This document shows, piece by piece, positions 45,996-56,377 of a DNA stretch of 64,000 bases (position 1 is its first letter; each line of letters starts with the position of its first letter). The stretch covers positions 941,001-1,005,000 of the forward strand of contig NZ_CP020921.1 in assembly GCF_003057965.1 (NCBI RefSeq), given 5' to 3'. A model generated the notes under the pieces. It was given only the letters and a program-made list of their open reading frames with translations, searched no databases and was not told the DNA's origin. The stretch comes from Thermodesulfobium acidiphilum (GTDB lineage Bacteria; Thermodesulfobiota; Thermodesulfobiia; Thermodesulfobiales; Thermodesulfobiaceae). The position numbers and the translations under genes are program-made.

Positions 45996-46400
45996 TTAAT
46001 CAGGTTTAAATTCTGGAAGAATTTCAAAATTATCGCGTAAAAACAAGTAAACTAAAAGTTTTTCACCTGGAGCAAGTGAATCCAAGGTAAATTTTAGTGT
46101 TTTAATTTTCTCTTCTGCTAATTTGCATTTATCTACAGCTTGAATAATGTTTAATTTTCCATCCAGAAGCTGATTGTCAAAATCTTCTTCAGTAAAACAA
46201 AATTTGTACCACCACTTTGAAGATCTAATAAATTTTGCAATATCAAGATAAATCTTATTAAGGTCACTCGAAATAAAAAAACCTATCGGCTTAATACCTG
46301 ACTCTAAAAAATCCTCCCATGAAGCAAATACAACATAAAAATCAGATTTATCTAATTTCTGATTGCTAAATACTACTAGTTTATCTTTATTTGTATCTAT
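45996..46400 (-). CDS. N-terminal half of TackOD1 protein, apparent ATA start
   Basis: 134 codons from ATA at 46400, six bases after a perfect GGAGG. No ATG, GTG or TTG occurs upstream before a stop (46415), and the next in-frame one is near the end. DKLVVFSNQKLDK and FYVVFASWEDFL begin a receiver-like alpha/beta segment. QLLDGKLNIIQAVDKCK, then LVYLFLRDNFEILPEF, matches the segment that precedes the zinc ribbon in longer TackOD1 proteins. It ends at TAA 45996-45998. The next codons in the same frame (ACA, ATG, CTT) start the 45992 gene, so one nonsense codon divides a protein of about 452 aa. Confidence 0.65.
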   Translation of the reverse strand: MDTNKDKLVVFSNQKLDKSDFYVVFASWEDFLESGIKPIGFFISSDLNKIYLDIAKFIRSSKWWYKFCFTEEDFDNQLLDGKLNIIQAVDKCKLAEEKIKTLKFTLDSLAPGEKLLVYLFLRDNFEILPEFKPD

Positions 46401-46832
46401 TTTTAACCTCCGCTAAAAATAAAAATAATAAATTACATTTTTTGTTCAGAATTTCCTACTCTAAAAATATAACCAATAACTGTTTTATTTTATCGGCAAA
46501 AAAAATAATTTTAATTTTTCCTGTAAATTCATCTTATGACAAAATTAATTACGGTTGACTTATTTTGAATAATGATAAATTTTAATCTAAATTAAATAAT
46601 AACTCAACTTAATTGCGTAAATTTCCTCTGAATATCTTAACTTTCTTTTTTAATGTTTTAGATTTTGTCTACAAAAATTTTAAGTATAATCTTAAAAATA
46701 TACCATTACACGATTAAAAAATTTATCAAATACATCAAAAAGATGAAAAATGAAAATAATGAAATTTAATACTATAAATAATATTTTAGATTCTCTTGTT
46801 AAAATAATAAAGAAAAATGAGGTGATAACTTA
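46401..46832. other. Long AT-rich divergent intergenic region
   Basis: About 430 bases between the exopolysaccharide operon (minus) and the carbonic anhydrase-like gene (plus). I find no open frame with a ribosome site, no clear hairpin and no RNA gene. A TTGACT near 46556 could be a -35 box, but no good -10 is paired with it. It presumably holds promoters for both sides. Confidence 0.4.
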
Positions 46833-47219
46833 ATGGTCTTTGCAAGCGCTATAAATTGCATGGATGGAAGAACCCAGGAACCTGTTATAAATTGGATAAA
46901 GAAAAACTACAACGTAAAATATATAGATATGATTACTGAAGCAGGTCCAATCAAAATAATTTCTGAAAACTCAGATATTTGCTTGATAAATTCTATAAAA
47001 GAAAGATTAAACATTTCTATAAACATTCACGGCTCAAAACTTATTGCAATAGTAGGACACTATGACTGTGCTAAAAATCCAGAAAATAAAAACACCCAAA
47101 TAAAACAAATTAAAGATTGTATAAATATAGTCAAACAATGGTATGATGTCGAAATCGTGGGCTTATATGTAAATGAAAATTGGCAGGTAGAGGAAATAGA
47201 TATTTATAAAAATTCATAA
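46833..47219 (+). CDS. Beta-carbonic anhydrase-like small protein
   Basis: 128 aa. CMDGR (C9, D11, R13) and GHYDC (H76, C79) reproduce the zinc ligands and Asp-Arg dyad of beta-type carbonic anhydrases, in a compact version that lacks about 60 residues. Ribosome site GAGGTG lies nine bases before the ATG. Its stop overlaps the ATG of the GT-C-like gene (TAATG), so the two are coupled, an odd pairing. It may hydrate CO2 or only bind zinc. Confidence 0.75.
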   Translation: MVFASAINCMDGRTQEPVINWIKKNYNVKYIDMITEAGPIKIISENSDICLINSIKERLNISINIHGSKLIAIVGHYDCAKNPENKNTQIKQIKDCINIVKQWYDVEIVGLYVNENWQVEEIDIYKNS

Positions 47220-48952
47220 TGAAAATTAATTTATTTGACCCTTGTGTAAAAATTAAAAATTTAACATCAAACCTGCTTTTAAAAATTTATAAAATTTATG
47301 CAGCTTCTTCTATACCATTAATTACAGCAACAATTATTTTTTATTTTTATACCAGTATAAAATTTTCTGTAAATATGCCATATTCAGACGATTATGATGC
47401 TATCTTAGACTTTATAAACAAATTTTATACCCATAATGATTTGGGATATAGACTATATTTGCTTTTCTCTCAATTCCACGAGCACAGAATTGTGTTTAAT
47501 AGACTTATTACACTATTTTTTTTCAATATTATTGGGAAGATAGACTTCAAAATACTATCAATTGTAGGGAATTTTGGACTTCTTTTTATAATATTATTTT
47601 TAATAATCCTTTTTAAGAAAAAATATAATTTCAAAACATCAGAGTTATTGCCAGTAGTTATAACAATGCTTTGCTTTTCACAATGGGAGTTGATGTCGAA
47701 CTTTCCAATGGCATCTATTCAGCAATATTATGAGCTTCTGTTCTCAATCATTTCTATTACAGCATTTACCTATGAAGGATATGGCTTTATACTTGGAACA
47801 GTATTTTTTGTAATAGCAGTCTTTACTGGTGGTGGAGGTTTATTCATATCCCCTATTGTTCTTTTATATCTATTTTTAACAAAACAATATAAAAAATTTT
47901 CAATATTTTTAACTGCATCTCTAATTATTTTCTTTATTTATTTCCCTCTTCTTCACTATATCTCGCCTTCGATAAAGGATACCTTAATTTTTTGCTTAAA
48001 AAATCCTGCTTCTCTACTAGGTTATATGATGATATTTATAGCTTCTGCTGCCAAAAACTATGCATTAGTGTTTATTATCGCAATTTTTTTAATATTAAAC
48101 TATCTATGGCTCTTGCGCAGAAAACTAAATAAAGAAAACTATGCTTTAATATTACTTATCAGTTTCGTATTTCTAACATCTTTAGTAGTAGGCCTTAACA
48201 GGATTTTTCTTGGATTCGATAGTGCAATGTTTTCGAGATATACAATATACTCGCTTTTCTTATTTTCTTTATCATATATATCACTTTTCTTAAACGCTAA
48301 AAATGAAAATATTAGAAAAATAATTACTCTTTCAGGTCTCATACTTTCAATTGTTTTATATGTTAGCTGGATTCAAACAGCATATTCAGAACTATCTGAT
48401 AAACAGCACATGTTAAATACATTTATGTCATATCCATATCAGGACAAGGCATTTGAGAATATAAGGTTTGCCAAAAATCATGGATGGTTTACTCCCATAC
48501 AAAATGTTTATGATAATACAAAAAGAGAATTTTATCTTGCAAAAAATATAAAACAGCTAAAAAAGTACAATGCGCCCCCGCTGCTCGTGCTTACTTATTT
48601 TTATAAATATCCCTTTCCTTTCGAAAACAAACAATTTAAATTGATTGTAAAAAGATATGACAACATAAACCTATATGGATGGGCGCTGGATCCATTTGCA
48701 TTAAACACAGCTTCTTTCTTATACGCTGATATCGATGGCAAACTTTATCCATTAACTTATGGCTTTCCAAGAAAAGACGTTGTAAAGCTCTTCAAAATCC
48801 CACAGTTTAAATTTTCAGGATTTAACTCTAATGTCAGCATTAAAGACCTTCCTAATGGCAGTCATCAATTTAGCCTTATAGTAGTAAATCACGATGAAAA
48901 TGCCTACTATCAAACAGAAAGTCTAACTTTCTACAAAAAAACTTCAAATTAA
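47219..48952 (+). CDS. Polytopic GT-C-like protein with C-terminal beta domain
   Basis: 577 aa. The first 400 residues hold about 11 helices and share with the 33164 protein MPYSDDYDAILDFINKF, FHEHRIVFNRLI, PMASIQQYYELLF, VFTGGGGLF and SRYTIYS. The last 100 residues (YGWALDPFALNT, IDGKLYPLTYG, PRKDVVKLF, FSGFNSNVSI) are the same beta domain found at the end of the 37914 protein. So the family's membrane core and the beta domain occur in separate combinations. Likely transfers a lipid-linked sugar in the periplasm; function inferred. Confidence 0.6.
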   Translation: MKINLFDPCVKIKNLTSNLLLKIYKIYAASSIPLITATIIFYFYTSIKFSVNMPYSDDYDAILDFINKFYTHNDLGYRLYLLFSQFHEHRIVFNRLITLFFFNIIGKIDFKILSIVGNFGLLFIILFLIILFKKKYNFKTSELLPVVITMLCFSQWELMSNFPMASIQQYYELLFSIISITAFTYEGYGFILGTVFFVIAVFTGGGGLFISPIVLLYLFLTKQYKKFSIFLTASLIIFFIYFPLLHYISPSIKDTLIFCLKNPASLLGYMMIFIASAAKNYALVFIIAIFLILNYLWLLRRKLNKENYALILLISFVFLTSLVVGLNRIFLGFDSAMFSRYTIYSLFLFSLSYISLFLNAKNENIRKIITLSGLILSIVLYVSWIQTAYSELSDKQHMLNTFMSYPYQDKAFENIRFAKNHGWFTPIQNVYDNTKREFYLAKNIKQLKKYNAPPLLVLTYFYKYPFPFENKQFKLIVKRYDNINLYGWALDPFALNTASFLYADIDGKLYPLTYGFPRKDVVKLFKIPQFKFSGFNSNVSIKDLPNGSHQFSLIVVNHDENAYYQTESLTFYKKTSN

Positions 48953-49012
48953 AGCTAATTTTTAAATTTCTAAAAATCTAAATTAATATTTAAGATAACT
49001 TCAACCTTTAGA

Positions 49013-49042
49013 TTGACCAAAATCATAATAAAAACATATAAA
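49013..49042 (+). promoter_or_regulatory. Candidate promoter of the kdp operon
   Basis: TTGACC (49013-49018) and TATAAA (49037-49042) with an 18-base spacer, 90 bases before the kdpA start. A second TATAAT at 49075-49080 has no matching -35. No riboswitch fold is obvious. Confidence 0.4.
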
Positions 49043-49131
49043 TCAATATTAATTAATCAGTTTTTCAAATAGGTTATAATTAAATTCTAAGTAATAGTAA
49101 ATTTATATCCTTTCAGGAGGTGCTGGTTAAT

Positions 49132-50820
49132 TTGCTTTTAGATATTTTGCAATTCACAGTTTTCTTTGTATTGCTGACATTATGTGTAAAACCACTTGGT
49201 TTGTATATATCAAATATCTTTGAGGGAAAACAAACTTTTCTTTCACGAATCATTTTTCCAATTGAGCAGCTTGTTTACAGATTAAGTTTTATAAACCCAG
49301 AAAACCAGATGGATTGGAAAGAGTATGCTTTGTCAATGTTACTCTTCAATTTGCTTGGATTTGTATTTCTTTTCCTGATACTTGTAGTGCAGCAATTTTT
49401 GCCACTAAATCCCGAACACTTTAATGGTTTTCCATTCGACCTTGCTTTAAACACTGCCATAAGCTTCATTACAAATACAAACTGGCAAGCTTATGCAGGG
49501 GAATCATCTGCTAGTTATCTTACCCAGATGCTTGGTCTTACAGTACAAAATTTTCTTAGCGCTGCAACAGGCATTGCCATACTTATAGCGTTAATTAGAG
49601 GTTTTGTAAACAAACAATCAAAAGCTATTGGAAATTTTTGGGTTGACACAACAAGAGCAACTTTATACATATTATTGCCATTATCAATAGTCTTTGCCAT
49701 TTTTTTAATAAGTCAGGGGGTTATTCAAAACTTTGCAAATTATCAAACAGTTCATCTAATTTCTTCACAAACTATACCAATGGGCCCAGTTGCCTCTCAG
49801 GAATCGATAAAACTATTAGGTACAAATGGTGGCGGTTTTTTCAACGCAAACTCAGCGCATCCATTCGAAAATCCTAATCCTTTAACAAATTTTTTTGAAG
49901 CATTTATGATAATTCTCATCCCCGCATCGCTTACATATACCTTTGGCAAAATGCAAAAAAACACTAGACAGGGTTGGGCAATTTATATAACAATGCTATT
50001 TTTATTCTTAACATTTATGAGTATTCAATATTGGGCAAATATCTCCTCCAATCCTATGGTCAGTAGTCTTGGAGTTTCAGGACACTATCTAGAGGGACAG
50101 GAAGTTAGATTTGGAATTGGAGGAACTACACTTTTTTCTTCAATAACTACAGCAGTTGCATGTGGGGCTGTTAATGCGATGCATGATTCTCTTTTACCTA
50201 TCGGCTCAATGATCCCTATGATTTTTATGTTGTCGGGAGAAACAATATTTGGAGGCGTAGGTTCTGGATTATATACAATGTTTGCTTTTATGATAATTGC
50301 TGTTTTCGTTGCAGGTCTAATGATCGGCCGTACACCTGAATTTTTGGGAAAAAAAATTGAAGTAAAGGAAATGTGGATGGCAATAATTATAGTTTTAACT
50401 TCAGGCTTACTTGTATTGGTATTCACTAGCATTGCGCTTGTTACAAAAGAAGGTGTTAGCTCTATATTAAACCCTGGTCCGCATGGCTTGTCAGAAATAC
50501 TCTACGCTTATGCATCTACCGCAAATAATAATGGGAGCGCCTTTGCTGGTTTGAACGCAAATACTGTGTTTTATAATATTACTACAGCTATAGCTATGTT
50601 AATTGGTCGCTACGTGCCTGCAGTAGCTGCTATTTATATGGCAGGATCTCTTTCAGCTAAAAAATATGTACCTCCAAGCGTCGGCACTCTTCCAACAGAC
50701 CGTATACCCTTTATGATATGGCTTATGTTAGTTATCATCATTATTGGAGCACTAACTTTCTTTTCTGCTCTAGCATTAGGACCATTTCTCGAAAATATTC
50801 TTATGCAGAGAGGTTTTTAA
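49132..50820 (+). CDS. kdpA: K+-transporting ATPase subunit A
   Basis: About 562 aa, 10 helices, potassium-channel-like subunit. Conserved filter-type loops include [35 protein letters not shown] and [16 protein letters not shown], as in KdpA. Start chosen at TTG 49132 (AGGAGGTG nine bases upstream); a GTG at 49120 lies inside that ribosome site. First gene of kdpABC-D; no kdpF is visible. Confidence 0.92.
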   Translation: MLLDILQFTVFFVLLTLCVKPLGLYISNIFEGKQTFLSRIIFPIEQLVYRLSFINPENQMDWKEYALSMLLFNLLGFVFLFLILVVQQFLPLNPEHFNGFPFDLALNTAISFITNTNWQAYAGESSASYLTQMLGLTVQNFLSAATGIAILIALIRGFVNKQSKAIGNFWVDTTRATLYILLPLSIVFAIFLISQGVIQNFANYQTVHLISSQTIPMGPVASQESIKLLGTNGGGFFNANSAHPFENPNPLTNFFEAFMIILIPASLTYTFGKMQKNTRQGWAIYITMLFLFLTFMSIQYWANISSNPMVSSLGVSGHYLEGQEVRFGIGGTTLFSSITTAVACGAVNAMHDSLLPIGSMIPMIFMLSGETIFGGVGSGLYTMFAFMIIAVFVAGLMIGRTPEFLGKKIEVKEMWMAIIIVLTSGLLVLVFTSIALVTKEGVSSILNPGPHGLSEILYAYASTANNNGSAFAGLNANTVFYNITTAIAMLIGRYVPAVAAIYMAGSLSAKKYVPPSVGTLPTDRIPFMIWLMLVIIIIGALTFFSALALGPFLENILMQRGF

Positions 50821-52878
50821 ATGAGTGCAAAAAAGTCAGATCTTTACAGCCCTGAAATATTTAAATCAGCTCTTATTAATTCCTTCAAAAAGCTAAATCC
50901 AAAAGATTTAATCTCAAACCCTGTTATGTTTTCTGTTGAAATCGGTAGCATACTAACTACTATTGAATTTATTCATGAAATTATAAGTGGTAGTTCAACC
51001 CCTCTTTGGTTTACAGGATGGGTTTCAGTGTGGCTGTGGTTCACAGTAATTTTTTCAAATTTTGCTGAAGCATTTTCAGAAAGCCGCGGTAAAGCAAGAG
51101 CCGAATCCTTAAAGAAATCAAAAACACAGATAATGGCAAAAAAAATCGATAAACCTACATTTGACAGCAAATTTGAGCTCATACCATCTACCTCACTAAA
51201 AAAGGGAGATTTTGTTCTTGTGGAACAGGATGATCTGATACCTGGAGATGGAGAGGTTGTCTCAGGTGCTGCTCTGGTAAACGAATCTGCAGTAACTGGA
51301 GAATCCGCACCAGTTGTAAGAGAGGCAGGAGGAGATAGAAGTGCAGTAACAGGAGGCACAAAGGTTATTTCAAATAGTATCATTGTAAAAATAACTTCAA
51401 ACCCTGGAGAAACGTTTTTAGATAGGATGATTTCAATGGTAGAGAGTGCAAAGCGCCGTAAAACGCCAAATGAAGTTGCACTTGAAGTTCTACTAATAGC
51501 ACTTACTGTGGTATTCTTTTTTGTAGTAATCAATTTACGAGCATTGTCAATCTATAGCGTTAACTCCTCGGGTCACGGTTCTCCCGTTTCACTTGTAGTG
51601 CTTATAGCCTTGTTTGTATGTCTTGCTCCCACAACTATTGCTGCGCTCCTCCCAGCAATAGGCATTGCAGGAATGGATAGACTTTTTAGAAAGAATGTTG
51701 TTGCTCTTTCTGGAAAAGCAGTAGAAGCAGCAGGAGATGTAAATGTATTACTTCTTGATAAAACAGGTACTATCACCCTTGGAAATAGACAAGCTGCAGA
51801 TTTTATACCTGTTGGAAATTACACTAAAGAAGAGTGTGCCAAAATAGCTTTGATGTCATCTTTAACAGACGAAACGCCAGAAGGTAGAAGTATAGTGGTA
51901 TTAGCTAAAGAAAAATACAATTTACGTTTCCATGAATTACCTGCCAATGTCGAAACAATACCTTTTAGTGTAAAGACCAGAATGAGCGGAACAAACATCA
52001 ATTCTCACAGATACCGTAAAGGTTCTTTAGACGCTATTAGTGAGTACATAACTCAAAATGGTGGAAAAATTCCAGAAAATTTGGAAGAAGTTGTTATGGA
52101 AATTTCAAAATTAGGTAGTACACCGTTAGTGGTCACTTTCGACAATGATATCGTAGGAGTTATAAATCTAAAAGATATATTAAAAACTGGCATAAAAGAA
52201 AGATTTATGCAACTACGAAAAATGGGGATAAAAACTGTAATGATCACAGGAGACAATCCTCTTACAGCAGCTACAATAGCGGCAGAGGCAGGTGTAGATG
52301 ACTTTCTAGCTCAGGCAAAACCTGAGGACAAGCTCAGACTAGTAAAAGAATACCAACAACAGGGTCTGATGGTCGCTATGACAGGAGATGGAACAAATGA
52401 TGCTCCAGCTTTAGCTCAGGCAGATGTAGCAGTAGCTATGAATACGGGCACACAGGCTGCCAGAGAAGCAGCAAATGTAATAGACTTAGATTCCAGCCCT
52501 ACAAAACTTCTGGATATAGTTGACATTGGCAAACAGCTTCTTATGACGCGAGGAGCTCTAACAACATTTAGTATATCAAACGATATAGCCAAATATTTCG
52601 TAATAATTCCTGCTGCAGTAATATCCATATACCCACAATTAAGTGTTCTAAATATAATGCAATTATCAAATCCTTTTTTGGCTATATTGTCAGCAGTAAT
52701 CTTTAATGCAGTTGTGATACCACTTCTTACACCTCTAGCATTGAAAGGTGTTTGGTATAAACCGATGAATGCAGAAAGTCTACTTACATACAATCTCCTC
52801 ATTTATGGCGGCGGCGGTATAATTGCTCCCTTTATTGGTATAAAGTTAATATACTTGTTTTTAAGCATATTTATCTAG
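50821..52878 (+). CDS. kdpB: K+-transporting P-type ATPase subunit B
   Basis: 685 aa P-type ATPase. Phosphorylation motif [11 protein letters not shown], actuator TGES (SAVTGESAP), hinge [21 protein letters not shown], and nucleotide-domain KTRMSG as usual in KdpB. The ATG directly follows the kdpA stop. Provides ATP hydrolysis for high-affinity K+ uptake. Confidence 0.95.
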   Translation: MSAKKSDLYSPEIFKSALINSFKKLNPKDLISNPVMFSVEIGSILTTIEFIHEIISGSSTPLWFTGWVSVWLWFTVIFSNFAEAFSESRGKARAESLKKSKTQIMAKKIDKPTFDSKFELIPSTSLKKGDFVLVEQDDLIPGDGEVVSGAALVNESAVTGESAPVVREAGGDRSAVTGGTKVISNSIIVKITSNPGETFLDRMISMVESAKRRKTPNEVALEVLLIALTVVFFFVVINLRALSIYSVNSSGHGSPVSLVVLIALFVCLAPTTIAALLPAIGIAGMDRLFRKNVVALSGKAVEAAGDVNVLLLDKTGTITLGNRQAADFIPVGNYTKEECAKIALMSSLTDETPEGRSIVVLAKEKYNLRFHELPANVETIPFSVKTRMSGTNINSHRYRKGSLDAISEYITQNGGKIPENLEEVVMEISKLGSTPLVVTFDNDIVGVINLKDILKTGIKERFMQLRKMGIKTVMITGDNPLTAATIAAEAGVDDFLAQAKPEDKLRLVKEYQQQGLMVAMTGDGTNDAPALAQADVAVAMNTGTQAAREAANVIDLDSSPTKLLDIVDIGKQLLMTRGALTTFSISNDIAKYFVIIPAAVISIYPQLSVLNIMQLSNPFLAILSAVIFNAVVIPLLTPLALKGVWYKPMNAESLLTYNLLIYGGGGIIAPFIGIKLIYLFLSIFI

Positions 52879-52889
52879 GTGAGGTAAAA

Positions 52890-53468
52890 ATGAAAAATTT
52901 AAAAAGCTGTATAATGATTTTTATAATCTTAACTTTTATTACAGGAGTTTTATATCCACTGACAATTACTGCCATCGGACAAATATTTTTTCCATGGCAA
53001 GCCAATGGAAGCCTTATATATCAAAACAAAACAGCAGTAGGCTCTGCCTTAATAGGTCAATCTTTCGACAGAAAAGATCTATTCTGGTCAAGACCTTCTG
53101 GAACACCTGATTATCCATATAACGCATTGTCCAGTGGTGGTTCAAATTTAGGGCCTACCAATCCCAAACTTATTTCAGAGATAAAAAGTAGAATCGAATT
53201 TTTAAAAGAAAACGGATTAAAATTGCCAATCCCATCTGATCTGGTTATGGGTTCTGGCAGTGGACTCGATCCTGATATTACACCCGAATCAGCTATGGCT
53301 CAAATTCCAAGAATTTCAAAAGTTACAAACATTCCAGTCGAAACCTTAAAGGAACTGGTTATGAGCAATATTGAACCAAGAGATTTTGGATTTCTTGGAG
53401 CTGAAAGAGTAAATGTTCTTAAATTAAATTTAAAACTTTTAGAATTAGAGAAAAAATATGCCAGATGA
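52890..53468 (+). CDS. kdpC: K+-transporting ATPase subunit C
   Basis: 192 aa. One N-terminal helix, then FDRKDLFWSRPSGTPDYPYNALSSGGSNLGPTNP and GSGLDPDITPESAMAQIPRI, the standard KdpC signatures. Overlaps kdpD by 11 bases. Completes the KdpABC pump. Confidence 0.95.
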   Translation: MKNLKSCIMIFIILTFITGVLYPLTITAIGQIFFPWQANGSLIYQNKTAVGSALIGQSFDRKDLFWSRPSGTPDYPYNALSSGGSNLGPTNPKLISEIKSRIEFLKENGLKLPIPSDLVMGSGSGLDPDITPESAMAQIPRISKVTNIPVETLKELVMSNIEPRDFGFLGAERVNVLKLNLKLLELEKKYAR

Positions 53469-55392
53469 TGATTTAAAAAGACCTTCTCCTGAAGAAATGC
53501 TTCAGGTAGCTAAAAATGAAGAAAAGTCCAAAAAGGGACAGCTTACAATTTATCTTGGATATGCTCCTGGGGTAGGTAAAACATACTCCATGCTTAGCGA
53601 TGCCCATTTAAGAAAAAATGAAGGTATAGATATTGTAGTTGGATATGCAGAAACTCATAATCGTCCAGAAACCGAAAAGCTTTTAGAGGGTTTAGAGGTT
53701 ATACCTCCATTAATAGTAGATTATAAAGGCATAAAATTAAAGGAGATAGATTTTAAAAAAATACTCCATAGGAGACCACAAATTGTAATTATAGATGAAT
53801 TAGCTCATACTAATCCTCCAAGTTTTCCTAATTCAAAGAGATATCAGGACATAGAAGAATTATTAAATGCTGGAATAGATGTTTATACAGCTGTTAATGT
53901 ACAACACATAGAAAGCTTTAAAGATATTGTCCTACAAATTTCAAAAATTCCCATAAAAGAAACGGTACCAGATAATTTTTTTCAACAAGCTTTTGAAATT
54001 AAATTGGTAGATCTTACACCTGAAGAGCTTTTAAAAAGACTCAAAGATGGCAAAATATATGTCGAAAATATGGCCAGAAGTGCAATTGATCAGTATTTTA
54101 AAGTAGGAAACCTTTTAGCTTTAAGACAAATTGCATTAAGAGTTGTAGCAGATAGCGTAGATGAAAAAATGCGACTATATATGATGCAACATGCAATAGC
54201 AGGACCATGGTCCATAAAGAAAAAAGTACTTGTAGGGATCTTTGCTAGTCCATATGCAAAACAGCTGGTAAGAGCAACGTATAGATTTGCAAGTGAAATC
54301 GATGCACAATGGATAGCTATTCATGTAGAAACACAAAAAAACAAAACTTTCAACAAGGAAGAAATTGAATGGCTTAATGGAGCACTTGATCTGGTAAGAA
54401 AACTTGGTGGTCAAATTGTCTGGTTAAAAGGAGATGACGCAGCAAAAGAAATAATCGATTACGCAAAGGGGCACAATGTCACAAAAATTGTTATAGGAAA
54501 GCCAAAAAAGTTTAATTTATTTATAAAAAGTATACCGGAAAAAATCATAACAGGGACAAAAAACATCGATATATATATGCTTGACTTAAAGGAAGAAAAG
54601 ATTGATCTTAAGAAAAAAGAAATTAAATTTACCTATTCAAATCAATATTTAATTGCACTATTCAACATATTTGTAGTATCGATTTTTGGATATATTTTAA
54701 AAGGATACTTAAATAACATAAATATAATATCTTTATTTTTATTGGCTCTAATTTTTAATGCGTTATTTCTTCAATTTTTACCAGTATTAGTGTCAACCGT
54801 TGTAAGTTTGTTGATTCTTGATTTCTTATTTATACAACCCTACTATAAGTTTACAATACCAGATTTAAATTACTTTTTCACTATTATTGTTTATTTTATT
54901 ATAGTTCTAACAATAAATATATTGACATCAAAACTTAAAGACATTATTAAAACTCTAAAAAATAGTCAAAAAAGAGAAATTGGTTTATACGAATTAAGCA
55001 CAGATCTTGTTATGGCAAAAAATATTAATCACGTTTTGTCATTAACGATAAACTATATCAAAAAATTATTTTCATGTGAAACAGCAATATTTATTAAGAA
55101 AAATGACAAAATCCACCTTGGTGCAAAAACAGAGAAATTCGAAATTAGCCCTGAAATCAAAGGAATAGCGTCATGGTGCTTAATAAACAAAAAAGCAGGA
55201 GGATTTGGAACTGATACTTTCTCAAATACAGACTTGCTTTATTTGCCAATGCTTACTGCAAAGGATTCCTATGGTGTAATAGCAATAAAAGTTTCAGACA
55301 AAAAAAATTTACAAATCGACGATAGAATAGCACTTGATGCTATAGCCAGACTTAGTGCCATGGCACTGGAAAGGATATCCAATTTACCTTAG
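53458..55392 (+). CDS. KdpD-like sensor lacking the histidine kinase domain
   Basis: 644 aa. KdpD N-terminal domain with Walker A GYAPGVGKT (34-42) and DELAHTNPP, Usp-like domain (about 250-375, including KIVIGKPKKFNLF), four helices of the DUF4118 type (about 395-500), then a GAF domain to the end (LSAMALERI). The usual HisKA and HATPase domains (another ~240 residues) are absent, and no kdpE response regulator follows. It may act as a K+ or nucleotide sensor that interacts directly with the pump or another protein. Confidence 0.9.
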   Translation: MPDDDLKRPSPEEMLQVAKNEEKSKKGQLTIYLGYAPGVGKTYSMLSDAHLRKNEGIDIVVGYAETHNRPETEKLLEGLEVIPPLIVDYKGIKLKEIDFKKILHRRPQIVIIDELAHTNPPSFPNSKRYQDIEELLNAGIDVYTAVNVQHIESFKDIVLQISKIPIKETVPDNFFQQAFEIKLVDLTPEELLKRLKDGKIYVENMARSAIDQYFKVGNLLALRQIALRVVADSVDEKMRLYMMQHAIAGPWSIKKKVLVGIFASPYAKQLVRATYRFASEIDAQWIAIHVETQKNKTFNKEEIEWLNGALDLVRKLGGQIVWLKGDDAAKEIIDYAKGHNVTKIVIGKPKKFNLFIKSIPEKIITGTKNIDIYMLDLKEEKIDLKKKEIKFTYSNQYLIALFNIFVVSIFGYILKGYLNNINIISLFLLALIFNALFLQFLPVLVSTVVSLLILDFLFIQPYYKFTIPDLNYFFTIIVYFIIVLTINILTSKLKDIIKTLKNSQKREIGLYELSTDLVMAKNINHVLSLTINYIKKLFSCETAIFIKKNDKIHLGAKTEKFEISPEIKGIASWCLINKKAGGFGTDTFSNTDLLYLPMLTAKDSYGVIAIKVSDKKNLQIDDRIALDAIARLSAMALERISNLP

Positions 55393-55401
55393 TTATATTT
55401 T

Positions 55402-56256
55402 TTAAGTTAAAAGCTCATTAATATCAAAAAATTTTCTTAGCTGAAGTTCTTCAACAAAAGTTTCTCCCTTTACGATTTTCACATAAAGTATATTGTATGA
55501 TGGATCCCCAAAATTCAAGGGAAAAATCTTGCCACCTGCACCACCCGAGATATAGTAATTTATCCCATTAATAACCTTATGATCATAAAGATGGATGTGA
55601 CCTTGGAATACCGCACTTACTTGATGCTTTGAAATTATTTCTATTGACTTATCATTGCCTTTATAATATGAATGAATCCACCAATCACCATAAGAAGGTG
55701 GTTCATGCATAGCTACGAATTGAATTTTACGTTTATCTGAAAGCTCCTTTTCCAAAAAGTTGTGTTGATCTTCTGTTACAATGCCTTCAGAATTATCAAT
55801 ACATACTATTTTTAAGTCTAATTTATCAACGCAGATTGTATAATTTAATGGTCCCATATAATTCTGATATAAGGCTTTGGTAGAATTTCTTACTTCATGA
55901 TTTCCAATTATTGGAAAAATAGGGATACCACCGAACATATTGCACATATTTAGAAAATCTTTGTATTCGTATTCGTAACCATCATTTGTCATGTCGCCTG
56001 TGAAAAGCACAAATAAGGGATCAAAAGATCTTGCAAGTTCAAATGACTTTTTTAAAACTTTATCATTCCTATGGCTATCTCCCATTACTATAAATGTAAA
56101 ATAATCTTCATTAAAAAATTTTATTTTATTGTTAAGAAGTTCCAAAGACCTCAAGTAAAGGCTATCCTCCTTAGCAAAAAGCTTTGAAGGGAATTCAAAT
56201 AGAGCAATAGATGTAAATAAACCAAGAGTAAATTTAACAAAATCTCTTCTATTCAT
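55402..56256 (-). CDS. Tat-exported calcineurin-like metallophosphoesterase
   Basis: 284 aa. Twin-arginine signal NRRDFVKFTLGLFTSIA, then GDSHRND, GDMTNDG, GNHEVRN, MHEPP and GHIHLY, the five metal-binding motifs of the family. TATAAT lies at 56268-56263, six bases before the ATG, so the message is probably leaderless. Periplasmic phosphoesterase with unknown substrate. Confidence 0.85.
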   Translation of the reverse strand: MNRRDFVKFTLGLFTSIALFEFPSKLFAKEDSLYLRSLELLNNKIKFFNEDYFTFIVMGDSHRNDKVLKKSFELARSFDPLFVLFTGDMTNDGYEYEYKDFLNMCNMFGGIPIFPIIGNHEVRNSTKALYQNYMGPLNYTICVDKLDLKIVCIDNSEGIVTEDQHNFLEKELSDKRKIQFVAMHEPPSYGDWWIHSYYKGNDKSIEIISKHQVSAVFQGHIHLYDHKVINGINYYISGGAGGKIFPLNFGDPSYNILYVKIVKGETFVEELQLRKFFDINELLT

Positions 56257-56377
56257 AGGATTATTATACTATCTGAAAATTATATTTTGTTTAAAAAAGT
56301 TCACTTTGAAATTAAAAACAAAATATTTAACATTAAAACAAAAAATTGGTATAAAATATTTAAAAGAGGTGGTAAAG

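Noticed and set aside
48953..49131. c-di-AMP or K+ riboswitch before kdpA
   Set aside because: No convincing conserved stems; sequence is simple AT-rich DNA.
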